A DNA stretch of 64,000 nt from Dyadobacter fermentans DSM 18053 (GCF_000023125.1 NC_013037.1:1798001-1862000); one strand, 5' to 3'. Positions 24,277 through 33,350 are shown, counted from the stretch's first letter. Translations and numbers: made by a program. The notes: generated by a model not told the origin, from the sequence alone.

Positions 24277-25851
24277 ATGAAGTTCCTGCCCGGTGTATTT
24301 CTTTTCACATGGATGTTCGCTGTCCAAGCTTTTGCCCAACGGCCTGCGCCCACCCGCGTGATCACTTATCGAAACCCGGTCATCGCCGGCGACTTCGCCG
24401 ATCCGTCGGTCGTGCGCGTGGGCGATACCTATTATGCCGTCGGCACTTCTTCCGAATGGGGGCCGGCCTACCCTATTTACAGCTCCAAAGACCTGGTGAA
24501 TTGGGAATACGTGGGCCCCGTTTTCGCCGAACTACCCAAATGGACCATGGGAAGCTACTGGGCGCCGGAGCTGTTCTACCGGAATGGGACGTTTTTTATG
24601 TACTACACCGCCCGCAGAAGGGCCGACAAGCAGTCGGTAATCGGTGTGGCCACCAGCAAGGACCTTCGAAAGGGATTTAAAGATCACGGCATTATCATTG
24701 AATGGACCAAAGAGGCCATTGATGCATTTGTGGTGGAAGACAAGGGAAAACTGTTTATCACCTGGAAAGCATACGGCCTGGACAAAGACCGGGGCATCGA
24801 ACTGCTAGGCGCCGAACTTTCACCCGACGGCTTAAAGGTGACCGGCAAGGAGTTCAGCCTCATCAAGGCCGATCCCACAGGCTGGGAAAGCGGCGGGGCC
24901 GAGGGACAGGCCATTTTCAAACGCGGCAACTACTGGTACATGCTCTATTCGGGCAATGCGTGCTGCGGCGATCGCTGCGACTACCAGGTCGGGGTGGCAA
25001 GGGCCGAGAAGTTGCAGGGGCCGTGGGTCAAATATTCGGGAAACCCGGTGCTGTTCGGCGACGACGCCTGGAAATGCCCGGGACACGGCACGGTGGTGGT
25101 AACGCCCGATCGCCGTTACTTTTACCTGCACCACGCCTACAACGGCATCGATTTTACATTCGCCGGCCGCCAGGGTGTGCTGAGCGAGCTGGTTTGGGAC
25201 GAAACGACCCATTGGCCGGCATTCCGGTACGGGAAAACAACGCCCATCCAGGCAGAAGCGCCCGCGGTACTGGCCACGACACCGCCCCAGACACACAATT
25301 TTTCGGTGAACTACGACCGCGACACGCTCAAACTACCCTGGGTATTCGATGCGGGCTTTCCGAAACCGAAATATGAAGTAACGGGAAGCGCTTTGGTGCT
25401 GGAATGCGGCAACCCGGCACGTACGGGCAACTTCCTTGGCCAGACCATCCGGAAAGGAACCTACACATTTGCCGCCGAAGTGATCATGAAGGACGACGTG
25501 ATGCAAAACGTGGTCATCTACGGCGATGCGCAGAACGCCATCGGCTACGGTGCCGGAAACAATCGCATTGAGCTGTGGCAAGTGAAAGACGGCGTATATG
25601 AAGTACTTAAAACCCAGAACATTCCCGACAAGTACAATAACATCCGCCTCGAATTGCAAAGCCGGTTCGGACGTTTCTACACATTCAGCTGGGCGGTGAA
25701 AGGCCAAAAAATCGATTCGCTCACGAGCGCCGTGCAAATGGAAATCCCCTGGCTGCCCAGGTGGGACCGGGCGCCAAGGGTGGGAATCAGCGTAACGGGA
25801 AATGCAGGGCTGAAAGGTGAAATCAAAGCCGTGGAAATGAAGTACGATTAA
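24277..25851 (+). CDS. Secreted GH43 enzyme with C-terminal beta-sandwich
   Basis: 524 residues. The signal peptide is MKFLPGVFLFTWMFAVQAFA. The GH43 propeller has all three acidic residues in context: DFADPSVVRVG (base Asp), IDAFVVEDKGKLFITW (second Asp) and GGAEGQAIFKRGNYWYMLYS (acid Glu). Residues about 330-524 form a second domain of the beta-sandwich type that follows many GH43 catalytic modules. Expected activity is on arabinan, xylan or arabinofuranosyl side chains. Its stop shares TTAA with that of the convergent isomerase-like gene. Confidence 0.88.
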   Translation: MKFLPGVFLFTWMFAVQAFAQRPAPTRVITYRNPVIAGDFADPSVVRVGDTYYAVGTSSEWGPAYPIYSSKDLVNWEYVGPVFAELPKWTMGSYWAPELFYRNGTFFMYYTARRRADKQSVIGVATSKDLRKGFKDHGIIIEWTKEAIDAFVVEDKGKLFITWKAYGLDKDRGIELLGAELSPDGLKVTGKEFSLIKADPTGWESGGAEGQAIFKRGNYWYMLYSGNACCGDRCDYQVGVARAEKLQGPWVKYSGNPVLFGDDAWKCPGHGTVVVTPDRRYFYLHHAYNGIDFTFAGRQGVLSELVWDETTHWPAFRYGKTTPIQAEAPAVLATTPPQTHNFSVNYDRDTLKLPWVFDAGFPKPKYEVTGSALVLECGNPARTGNFLGQTIRKGTYTFAAEVIMKDDVMQNVVIYGDAQNAIGYGAGNNRIELWQVKDGVYEVLKTQNIPDKYNNIRLELQSRFGRFYTFSWAVKGQKIDSLTSAVQMEIPWLPRWDRAPRVGISVTGNAGLKGEIKAVEMKYD

Positions 25852-26768
25852 AAGTACTGCTGCATGAGCCCGGGAAATGCCGGGATGACAATTTCAGGAT
25901 CTTCGATTTCGGGATGCCACTTTTTCTCCCATTCGAAACTATAATAGCCTTTGTAATTGTCTTTCACCAGCACGCTGATGGCCTCTCGCAGCGGCCCCTC
26001 GCCTTTTCCGACCTGTGTATAGCGGATTTTGCCGCCTTCCAGGATGCCGTCCTTGATATGGGTGTGGCGGATGTACTTTTTCAATGTCCGGTATACCTCC
26101 GCAGGCGGCTCTTTCGTGACCGACCACATATTGAAAATGTCCCAGATGAGCCCGACGTGCTTGTGTTCAGCCCGGCCCATTACCTTGGCTAGGATGTCCT
26201 TGCCGGTAACATCGCCATGCGATTCGAGCAGCACCGTTACGGATGTCTTTTTGGCATACTCGCCCAGTTCCAGCAGCCCGGAACTGATCAGTTCGATGGT
26301 TTTCTCCACTTCCTGGTCTTTCGGCAAATCATTCGGAAATACGCGCACAAACGGGCAATTGAGCTGCTGAGCCAGGTCGATAAACCGCTTGGCTTCGTCC
26401 AGGTTTTTGGCACGCACCGCGGGATCGGCCATGTGGAGCGACGCCGATGAGCCCAGGTCCACGATCCTCAGCCCCTTTTCCTCAGCCATCGCCCGCGAGC
26501 GCGCAATGTTGGCCGGCGAATTGAAATCCTCACATTTAGGCAGATCCATACAATCCAGCACCCCTCGGATCTCGATGCCTTTGTAGCCATTGTCGGCGGC
26601 ATATTTGACGATCGTCGCCCAGTCCCATTTCGGGCAGGCGAGTGTTGAAAATGAAAAGAGCGGCTTGGCTTTGCCCTGAAAATGGAAAGGCCGGACGAAA
26701 GGCAGGGCCAGTCCGGCGGAAGCGGCCATCAGGAAACCCCTGCGGCTCAGCGAAGTAGATTGGTTCAT
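25848..26768 (-). CDS. Tat-exported sugar phosphate isomerase/epimerase-like TIM-barrel protein
   Basis: 306 residues from ATG 26768. The N-terminal MNQSTSLSRRGFLMAASAG is a Tat signal (twin arginine RRGFL). The barrel is xylose-isomerase-like, with motifs GYKGIEIRGVL, VTVLLESHGD, VGLIWDIFNM and IRHTHIKDGILEGG. The metal ligands Glu, Asp, His and Glu are present in those strands and in YYSFEWEKKW. Members convert sugars or sugar acids, and exported ones are common beside glycan-degrading genes. The substrate is not readable. Confidence 0.85.
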   Translation of the reverse strand: MNQSTSLSRRGFLMAASAGLALPFVRPFHFQGKAKPLFSFSTLACPKWDWATIVKYAADNGYKGIEIRGVLDCMDLPKCEDFNSPANIARSRAMAEEKGLRIVDLGSSASLHMADPAVRAKNLDEAKRFIDLAQQLNCPFVRVFPNDLPKDQEVEKTIELISSGLLELGEYAKKTSVTVLLESHGDVTGKDILAKVMGRAEHKHVGLIWDIFNMWSVTKEPPAEVYRTLKKYIRHTHIKDGILEGGKIRYTQVGKGEGPLREAISVLVKDNYKGYYSFEWEKKWHPEIEDPEIVIPAFPGLMQQYF

Positions 26769-26859
26769 AAGGTTCAGGAAAAATTCTCCTGACAATATAT
26801 CAGCAAATCAGGGCTTTGACAAATGCCTTTTAGTACAATTTGCTTCTATATTAAGTCCC

Positions 26860-26988
26860 CTACTCGGCGGCCTGGTCGTTCCATTCCGTTTTGCGGAGTT
26901 CAAGAATGATCCGGATACCAATCGCGGCTATTGCTACCGCTATCCCGATCTGGACCGCTCCGGCCCATAGGCTGATTGTAGATTCCAT
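26860..26988 (-). CDS. Putative small single-helix membrane protein (42 aa)
   Basis: A complete 42-residue frame from ATG 26988 to a TAG. The sequence starts MESTISLWAG, has a hydrophobic run (AVQIGIAVAIAAIGIRIILE), and ends in charged residues LRKTEWNDQAAE, so it would span the membrane once. A CTTTACTTTG element lies about 24 bases upstream on the minus strand; the same decamer is found upstream of the 5448 gene. No family recognised. Confidence 0.5.
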   Translation of the reverse strand: MESTISLWAGAVQIGIAVAIAAIGIRIILELRKTEWNDQAAE

Positions 26989-27116
26989 TTTGTGCTGGTT
27001 GATTTTTGTGCAAAGTAAAGTCAGGTAAGAGCGCAACTAAGGCGTTATTAATTAACCGGTTAGCAAATTGAGTTAACGGCACGGGCAGCGCGTGAAAAAA
27101 ATTTTGACGCACAGTA

Positions 27117-27146
27117 TTGCGGAAATTCAAATCGTTTTTAACTTTG
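27117..27146 (+). promoter_or_regulatory. Bacteroidota-type promoter with -33 TTG and -7 TAACTTTG
   Basis: TTG at 27117-27119 and TAACTTTG at 27139-27146 are 19 bases apart, the same spacing as the MFS exporter promoter. Transcription would start near 27153, about 100 bases before the ATG at 27255. The long open frame from 27117 therefore is not coding. Confidence 0.6.
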
Positions 27147-27194
27147 AATCACAAAGTACTTTTTAATATTCATAAAAAAGCACAGCAACACTAC

Positions 27195-27252
27195 AAAGGG
27201 AGTAACCATTCAATCCAATCTTTAAAGGGAGTAACCATTCAATCCAATCTTT
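27195..27252 (+). repeat. Perfect 29-bp tandem duplication in the leader of the DUF4153-type gene
   Basis: The unit AAAGGGAGTAACCATTCAAT plus nine more bases appears at 27195-27223 and is repeated without a change at 27224-27252. The second copy ends two bases before the ATG at 27255, so both copies lie inside the transcribed leader. Confidence 0.95.
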
Positions 27253-27254
27253 TT

Positions 27255-28499
27255 ATGCGCGAGGAAATCCTGTTGAACCAAGACAATCCCCTGCAACTGG
27301 AAAAGTTGTACCGGGGCAACAAGCCGAGCTTCAAGGCTGCATTTAACGCATTGTACCCCGAAATCCGCACGAGTCCGCTGGCGGAAGGCTGGTATCAGCG
27401 CCTCAATTTCCATCAGGATGAGTTTTTCTGGGGCACGCCCGCCGAGCGGTCCTTCGTGATCGCCGCGTCGCTGTTTGCGGCACTGCTCGCGAAGCTGCCC
27501 GAAATTTTCTCCATTCAGGAAGACTTCTTTTATCCCCGCAATCTAGGGTTCATCGTCGGCCCCGCCCTGATGGCCTATTTTGCCTGGAAAAACAATATTA
27601 CGTGGAAAACGCGCGGACTGGCGATCGTGCTGCTGGCGGTTGCGGCCATTTTCATCAACTGGCTGCCCCGCGATCAGCATAGCGATACGCTGATCCTCTC
27701 GTGCATTCACCTGCCGCTGTTGCTGCTCTCGATGCTGGGCATTGCTTTTCATGGCGGCAAATGGAACAGGGACACCAACTGGCTCGAATTCCTGCGCTAC
27801 CTTGGCGAACTGGTGGTGATGTCGGGCTTGCTGGTGCTGGCGGGCGGACTTACCACGGGCATTACGCTCGGGCTTTTCCACCTGATCGGCTGGAATATCG
27901 AGAACTTTTACGGCAAGTACATTATTGTCTGCGGCCTCGCTGCCGTTCCGATCGTCGCCACATTCATCACCCGCGTGCAGCCTACGCTCGTGAGCAAGAT
28001 CCCCCCGGTCATTGCGAAGCTTTTCAGCCCGGTGGCGCTTGTAATGCTGGTAGTATACCTTGGAGCAACGCTCGTTGCGGGCAAAAGTCCCTACCACGAC
28101 CGCGAGTTTCTCCTGCTGTTTAACGGACTGCTGATCGGCGTGATGGCACTCATCTTCTTCTCCATCGCCGAAACGGACAGATCCGAAGGCAACCGGTTGC
28201 AGATCACCGTGTTATTCCTGCTCTCCGCCGTGACACTCCTCGTAAACAGCATTGCATTATCGGCCGTACTGTTCCGCATTTCGGAATGGGGCCTCACGCC
28301 GAACCGTGCGGCCGTATTGGGTGCCAATGTGCTGATGCTCGCCCATTTGTTTTATGTAGGATTAAAACTGTTTTCCGTGCTGAGCAAGCGGAGCGGGTTG
28401 TCCGCTGTGGGCGCGTCGCTGGTCGTATTCCTGCCGCTGTACACCATTTGGAGCGCATTGGTGGTGTTTGTATTTCCTTTTCTATTCGGGTTTGAATAA
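27255..28499 (+). CDS. DUF4153-type polytopic membrane protein
   Basis: 414 residues from ATG 27255, right after the tandem leader repeat. A short cytoplasmic N-terminus (MREEILLNQDNPLQLEKLYR) precedes about ten hydrophobic segments (for example AVAAIFINWLP, LSPVALVMLVVYLGATLVAG, VFVFPFLFGFE). The pattern resembles DUF4153 proteins, of which the role is unknown. Soluble-domain motifs are lacking. The duplication in its leader may affect translation. Confidence 0.8.
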   Translation: MREEILLNQDNPLQLEKLYRGNKPSFKAAFNALYPEIRTSPLAEGWYQRLNFHQDEFFWGTPAERSFVIAASLFAALLAKLPEIFSIQEDFFYPRNLGFIVGPALMAYFAWKNNITWKTRGLAIVLLAVAAIFINWLPRDQHSDTLILSCIHLPLLLLSMLGIAFHGGKWNRDTNWLEFLRYLGELVVMSGLLVLAGGLTTGITLGLFHLIGWNIENFYGKYIIVCGLAAVPIVATFITRVQPTLVSKIPPVIAKLFSPVALVMLVVYLGATLVAGKSPYHDREFLLLFNGLLIGVMALIFFSIAETDRSEGNRLQITVLFLLSAVTLLVNSIALSAVLFRISEWGLTPNRAAVLGANVLMLAHLFYVGLKLFSVLSKRSGLSAVGASLVVFLPLYTIWSALVVFVFPFLFGFE

Positions 28500-28540
28500 G
28501 CACTGGCGCGTGCAGCAAGCCGGGCCCGGATATTGATTAT

Positions 28541-28580
28541 GCAGAAAAGTTGTCGGAATGCCGGCGGCTTTTCTGCTTTT
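28541..28580 (+). terminator. Intrinsic terminator after the DUF4153-type gene
   Basis: GCAGAAAAG and CTTTTCTGC form a 9-bp perfect stem around an 18-base loop, followed by TTTT. Confidence 0.65.
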
Positions 28581-28680
28581 ATAGCCATTGGGAATTTGTA
28601 ACGCTTCCTGAGCAGCTTGTACGCGTTAATGTGCCGGTTACATGCCATCTTTGCAATGTTCCAGCCAAAAACAAACCTAT

Positions 28681-29421
28681 ATGAACTCACTCCAAAACAA
28701 AGTAGCCCTGGTGACCGGCGCGTCACGCGGGATTGGGGCGGCAATAGCCATACACCTCGCCCAAGCCGGCGCCAGGGTAATCGTGAACTACACCAGCGGC
28801 GAAGAAGCCGCACAGCAAACCGTTGCCGCGATCCGCTCGGCTGGCGGCGACGCCATTGCGTTACAGGCCGACGTCGCCAATCCGCAGCAGGTGAAAGCGC
28901 TTTTTGACGACGCCATCGCCCATTTCGGGCGGATCGACGTGCTCGTCAACAATGCCGGCATCATGATCACCAAGCTCCTCAAAGACACCACTGACGAGGA
29001 CTTCACCCGCCAGTTCGAAGTAAATGTGCGCGGGACATTCAACACCCTCCGCGAAGCTGCCACGCGCCTGGCCGACGGCGGAAGCATTATCAACTTTTCC
29101 TCCACCACCACGCGCCTGATGATGCCCACCTACGCGACCTACGTAGCGACCAAAGGCGCTGTGGAGCAAATGACGCGCGTTTTTGCCAAAGAAGTAGGCG
29201 CTCGGGGCATCAACGTCAACGCCGTGCTGCCCGGCCCTACCAACACTGAGCTCTTCACCAAAGGCAAACCCCAGGAGCTTATCGACCGCCTCGCATCCCT
29301 GAACGCCTTCAACCGCCTCGGCGAGCCCGACGACATCGCCAAAACCATCACCTTCCTGGCCAGCGACGACGCCAAATGGATCAGCGGCCAGACGATCGGG
29401 CTGAACGGGGCGATGGCGTAG
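28681..29421 (+). CDS. SDR-family 3-oxoacyl-ACP reductase-like protein
   Basis: 246 residues from ATG 28681. The classic SDR motifs are present: TGASRGIG, NNAG, the Ser in INFSST, YVATK (catalytic Tyr and Lys) and PG after the active site. FabG-type proteins reduce beta-ketoacyl chains or diverse sugars and alcohols with NADPH. It is alone; a near-consensus -7 element (CATCTTTG, 28646-28653) precedes it. A GH28 gene follows 92 bases later. Confidence 0.9.
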   Translation: MNSLQNKVALVTGASRGIGAAIAIHLAQAGARVIVNYTSGEEAAQQTVAAIRSAGGDAIALQADVANPQQVKALFDDAIAHFGRIDVLVNNAGIMITKLLKDTTDEDFTRQFEVNVRGTFNTLREAATRLADGGSIINFSSTTTRLMMPTYATYVATKGAVEQMTRVFAKEVGARGINVNAVLPGPTNTELFTKGKPQELIDRLASLNAFNRLGEPDDIAKTITFLASDDAKWISGQTIGLNGAMA

Positions 29422-29477
29422 CGGCGAGCAAAAACCTGTAAATGCTGCCGACAATGAAGCTTGAACCGGAAATAGTT

Positions 29478-29509
29478 GCAAATTGTGATGGATTTCTATC
29501 ACAATTTGC
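29478..29509. promoter_or_regulatory. Inverted repeat GCAAATTGTGAT-N8-ATCACAATTTGC before GH28
   Basis: Two perfect 12-base arms are separated by eight bases and end five bases before the ATG at 29514. It could be a repressor operator or an RNA hairpin that hides the ribosome-binding region. It is A/T rich and has no T run. Confidence 0.6.
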
Positions 29510-29513
29510 GGTT

Positions 29514-30842
29514 ATGAAAAAATACACCCTGCTCGTTTCCTTGTTTTGCTGTGTCGCGCTTTCTGCCATTGCCCAGGGCACGAGATCTGCCAACTTCCCC
29601 GACGGCACCCAAATACCCGACTGGTTTTCAGACACTTCCAAAATTCAGCTAAGCAAACTCGGCAAGCAGTATGTGCTTACGGAGCATGGCGTGGGGGCGG
29701 ATAGCAACGTCGTTCAGACGGCCCGGATACAGCAGGTCATTGATCGGGCGCATTCCCAGGGAGGCGGGGTGATCGTCGTGCCGAAGGGTGTTTTTTTGAG
29801 CGGGGCTTTGTTTTTTAAACCCAAAACACACCTTTACCTGGCCGATGGCGCCGTATTGAAGGGGTCTGATCAAATAGCGGATTACCCGATGATGCCTTCG
29901 CGGATGGAAGGGCAAAACCTGGATTATTTTCCGGCGCTGGTGAATGCTTATGGCGTGAATGGTTTTACCATTTCGGGAAAAGGGACCATCGACGGTAACG
30001 GGCTGAACTACTGGAAGGCTTTCTGGCAGCGGCGGAAGGAAAATCCCAATTGCACCAACCTGGAAGTATCGCGACCGCGACTCGTTTTCATCTGGAAAAG
30101 TAACGATGTGCAGGTACAGGATGTAAAGCTCCGGAACTCCGGGTTCTGGACGAGCCATTATTACCAATGCAATAATATCAAAATCCTCAATGTGACGATC
30201 ACAGCTCCCCACGAGCCGATCAAGGCGCCCAGCACGGATGCCATTGACCTGGATGTGTGCAACAATGTCCTCGTGAAGGGTTGCTACCTCGCCGTAAACG
30301 ATGACGCCATTGCATTGAAAGGCGGAAAAGGCCCCTACGCCGACAAAGATCCCGGCAACGGCGCGAATACCAACATCATCATCGAGGATACGAATTTCGG
30401 GTTTTGCCACGCCGCGCTCACACTTGGCAGCGAGGCCATTCACAACAAAAACGTGATCATGCGCAACTGCCACATCGAGAATGCCATGCGCGTGCTCTGG
30501 CTGAAAATGCGCCCCGATACACCCCAAAAATACGAGTTTGTAAGTGTGGAAAACGTGGATGGTTACGCATACAGCCTCATTTACGTAAAGCCTTGGAAAC
30601 AATTCTTCGATTTGAAAGGAAGAACAGACGTGCCGCTCTCCTATTCCGACCACATCAGTTTGAAAAACATTAAACTGAAATGCGAGGTGTTTTTCGATGT
30701 GAGCCCGGGCGATTACGACAAACTATCCAGATTCCACTTCGAAAACCTGGATATTACCGCCAAAAACGTGGCATACGACAAATCCGTAGTGCGCGACTTT
30801 ACGCTCACGAATGTAAAGGTGAACGATAAGCTGATCCGGTGA
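29514..30842 (+). CDS. Secreted glycoside hydrolase family 28 (polygalacturonase-like)
   Basis: 442 residues from ATG 29514. The signal peptide is MKKYTLLVSLFCCVALSAIAQ. The right-handed beta-helix carries GH28 motifs in order: APSTDAIDLD (NTD-like), NDDAIALKGG (Asp-Asp acid/base pair), FCHAALTLGSE (GHG-like, His kept) and RVLWLKMRPD (RIK-like). Family members cut alpha-1,4-galacturonan or remove terminal galacturonate/rhamnogalacturonan units. The operator-like repeat just upstream suggests induction. Confidence 0.9.
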   Translation: MKKYTLLVSLFCCVALSAIAQGTRSANFPDGTQIPDWFSDTSKIQLSKLGKQYVLTEHGVGADSNVVQTARIQQVIDRAHSQGGGVIVVPKGVFLSGALFFKPKTHLYLADGAVLKGSDQIADYPMMPSRMEGQNLDYFPALVNAYGVNGFTISGKGTIDGNGLNYWKAFWQRRKENPNCTNLEVSRPRLVFIWKSNDVQVQDVKLRNSGFWTSHYYQCNNIKILNVTITAPHEPIKAPSTDAIDLDVCNNVLVKGCYLAVNDDAIALKGGKGPYADKDPGNGANTNIIIEDTNFGFCHAALTLGSEAIHNKNVIMRNCHIENAMRVLWLKMRPDTPQKYEFVSVENVDGYAYSLIYVKPWKQFFDLKGRTDVPLSYSDHISLKNIKLKCEVFFDVSPGDYDKLSRFHFENLDITAKNVAYDKSVVRDFTLTNVKVNDKLIR

Positions 30843-30844
30843 AG

Positions 30845-31246
30845 TCAGGCGCCCAGATCGCGGCAGGCCAGCTGGTAAAGTTCCTTCACGAATGCCTCGT
30901 AGGCGATGAATATGTCGGGTTTGGCAATAAAATCCTTGGCGCCGGCGGAAATGCATTTCTCGCGGGTGGATACGACGGACGACGTGGAAGTTGCGATGAC
31001 GGCGATGCCGGGATAGTCCACTTTGAGTTCCCGGATAATGTCGTACCCGTTTTTCCCGGGCATATTCAGGTCCGACAGCACGATTTCGGGCAGTTCGGCG
31101 GGCCGGCCGTGGAGCCAATCGGTCAGCTGGTCGCCGTTGCCGAATTCTCCGAGGATCTGGAATTCCCCGGAGGCCTTGAATGCCTCCGACATGAAGTACC
31201 GTTCGTCTTCATCATTTTCAACAATGGCAAGTCGGAATATTTTCAT
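30845..31246 (-). CDS. CheY-like response regulator, partner of the PAS kinase
   Basis: 133 residues from ATG 31246, receiver only. The acidic pocket is ENDED, Asp59 in IVLSDLNMPGKNG accepts phosphate, and a Lys in IAKPD is conserved. It starts 17 bases after the histidine kinase stop, so kinase and receiver are one operon and almost certainly partners. The output is unknown since no effector domain is present. Confidence 0.9.
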   Translation of the reverse strand: MKIFRLAIVENDEDERYFMSEAFKASGEFQILGEFGNGDQLTDWLHGRPAELPEIVLSDLNMPGKNGYDIIRELKVDYPGIAVIATSTSSVVSTREKCISAGAKDFIAKPDIFIAYEAFVKELYQLACRDLGA

Positions 31247-31263
31247 GTTCTTGCGTGTGGGGC

Positions 31264-33147
31264 TTAAATCTTGGGTAACAAAATATGGAAACTGGCGCCT
31301 TTTCCCTGCGCCGACTCGGCCCAGATCCGTCCTCTGTGGCGCTCCACCACTTTCTTGCAAACGGCCAGCCCGACGCCGTGGCCGGGATATTGGTTCGCAA
31401 AATGCAGCCTTCTGAATATCTCGAAGATCTTTTCCAGGTTTTCAGGTGAAATGCCGATGCCATTGTCCGACACCACAAACCGCACGCTTCCATTCTCCAT
31501 CCAGGATTTCACGGTCACCTCCGGCGTGCTGCCGTTGGTGAATTTCAATGCATTCGCGACCAGGTTCTGGAAAAGCTGCACCAACTGCACACGGTCGCCA
31601 TAAATGAATGGCACGAGGCTCTCGACCTGTATTTTCGCGCCCGATTGCGCAACGGCGTCGTCGAGGTTCTGGATCGCCTCCCCGATCACTTCTTCCACTC
31701 TCAGCTTCTGCCGTTGCAGCCCCACCTTGCTGATCTGCGAGTAATGAAGCAGATTATCGATCAGATCGTGCATTCGCTGGGCGGCGAGGATACCTTTGCC
31801 AATGCTCAGCCGCAGGTTATCATAGTTTTGCTGGTCGACATGCCGGTCCATCAGGTGCAGGAAGCTGCGGACCGTCCGCACGGGTTCTTTCAAATCATGG
31901 GAAACAATGGCCGTAAACTGTTCGAGCTCGCGGTTGACGGAGGACAGTTCGCTGTTCGTGACCGAAAGCTCGTCCACGAGCTGCTTGTACCTGTCGGAGC
32001 TTTCCTGCAATGCCTGCTCATTCATTTTCCGCTCGGTGAGGTCGCGGGTAACTTTGGAAAATCCGCTCAGCCTGCCCTCGGTGTCGTACACGGCCGTGAT
32101 GACGATATTTGCCCAAAAGCGGCTTCCGTCCTTCCGCAGCCTCCAACCTTCTTCTTCATATTTGCCGGTAGCGCGCGCCACTTTCAGTTCCCAGGCAGGT
32201 TTTCCGTTCAGAATGTCCTCTTCGGGATAAAATATCGAGAAATACTTTCCGATCACATCGTCGGCGCTGTAACCCTTGATCCGCCGGGCGCCTTCGTTCC
32301 AGCTGATGATCCGGCCCCGGATGTCGAGCATGAATATGCCGTAGTCGCCTACTTGTTCCACGAGCGAACGATAGCGGGCTTCACTTTGCCGTAGGACGTC
32401 CTCACTTTTCAGCCGGTCGGTCAGGTCGCGGGTAACTTTGGAGTAGCCGATCAATTTGTTGCGGTCGTTGTAGAGCGCGGTCAACACCACATTTGCCCAA
32501 AACAGCGAGCCATCCTTCTTCACACGCCACCCTTCCTCGCGGTACGAGCCACTTTCGCTGGCTGTTTGCAATGCCTTTCGCGGCTTGTCGTCGATGACAT
32601 CGGATGCGGAATAGAATACGGAAAAATGCTTGTTGAGAATCTCACTTTCGGCGTAACCATGCACAAAAGTGCCGCCGTCGTTCCAGGTGATCACATGGCC
32701 TTCGGGGTCGAGCATAAAAATAGAATAGTCGCGGATAGCCTCCACCATGAGCCGGTAGCGTTCCTCGCTTTGGAGCAGCTGGAACTGGTGCTGCTTTTTT
32801 TCCGTGATATCGCGCATCAGCACACAAAACCCCACATGTTTTTGAAAATCATCGAATAACGGTGAATAGGAAGTCTCGGCCCAATAACGGGTCTGGTCTT
32901 TTTTCAACTTCCACCCTTCTACAACGAGCGATTTCTTTTTGAGTGCCTGGTCGAGCTCGTAGCGGTATTTGATCGGATCGTCCTGGCCGTCGCCGATGGT
33001 AAAAAACGGCTTGCATTCAAGATCGGTGTCATCGTAGCCTGTAATCGCGCTTGCGGCTGCATTGCACGCGGTGATTCTTCCTGTTTCGTCCAACACAAAG
33101 ATTCCCTCGGAGCAGCTACGGAAAATCAGGTCGTAATTCAAATGCAT
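31264..33147 (-). CDS. Multi-PAS sensor histidine kinase (soluble)
   Basis: 627 residues from ATG 33147. Three PAS domains follow each other: LNYDLIFRSCSEGIFVLDE (from about 3), RYRLMVEAIRDYSIFMLDPE (from about 130) and RYRSLVEQVGDYGIFMLDIR (from about 255). A HisKA domain then carries the phosphate-accepting His in FTAIVSHDLKEPVRTV. The ATPase has the N box (ALKFTNG), G1 (DNGIGI) and G2 (GHGVGLAVCKK). No transmembrane segment is predicted, so it senses a cytoplasmic signal, probably redox, light or a ligand. It lies divergent from the Hsp70-like gene. Confidence 0.9.
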   Translation of the reverse strand: MHLNYDLIFRSCSEGIFVLDETGRITACNAAASAITGYDDTDLECKPFFTIGDGQDDPIKYRYELDQALKKKSLVVEGWKLKKDQTRYWAETSYSPLFDDFQKHVGFCVLMRDITEKKQHQFQLLQSEERYRLMVEAIRDYSIFMLDPEGHVITWNDGGTFVHGYAESEILNKHFSVFYSASDVIDDKPRKALQTASESGSYREEGWRVKKDGSLFWANVVLTALYNDRNKLIGYSKVTRDLTDRLKSEDVLRQSEARYRSLVEQVGDYGIFMLDIRGRIISWNEGARRIKGYSADDVIGKYFSIFYPEEDILNGKPAWELKVARATGKYEEEGWRLRKDGSRFWANIVITAVYDTEGRLSGFSKVTRDLTERKMNEQALQESSDRYKQLVDELSVTNSELSSVNRELEQFTAIVSHDLKEPVRTVRSFLHLMDRHVDQQNYDNLRLSIGKGILAAQRMHDLIDNLLHYSQISKVGLQRQKLRVEEVIGEAIQNLDDAVAQSGAKIQVESLVPFIYGDRVQLVQLFQNLVANALKFTNGSTPEVTVKSWMENGSVRFVVSDNGIGISPENLEKIFEIFRRLHFANQYPGHGVGLAVCKKVVERHRGRIWAESAQGKGASFHILLPKI

Positions 33148-33350
33148 GGATGGGTAGCGGGTAATAAAGTCGGCAAGAGAAACAGCAAATATCATGCCCG
33201 GCCCGCCCGCATTACCCGGCCCGCTATACGTCGCAGGGAAGGGAGGCACTTTTGGTGCCGGACTCTGTGGCTACACATCGTAACTAATCTCTTTCTGATT
33301 TGCATTGCCGGGTAAATAATGAGAAATTGCGCGCCCAATTTTCAAAAACC

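Noticed and set aside
27117..27254. Upstream extension of the DUF4153-type gene to 27117
   Set aside because: The region contains the promoter elements and the 29-bp duplication, so it is leader, not coding.
29478..29509. CRP-like site before GH28
   Set aside because: The core TGTGA and TCACA are separated by ten bases, not the usual six, so a canonical CRP site is unlikely; it remains listed as an inverted repeat.
29649..30653. Minus-strand open frame opposite GH28
   Set aside because: The GH28 motifs on the plus strand explain the region; the antisense frame has none.
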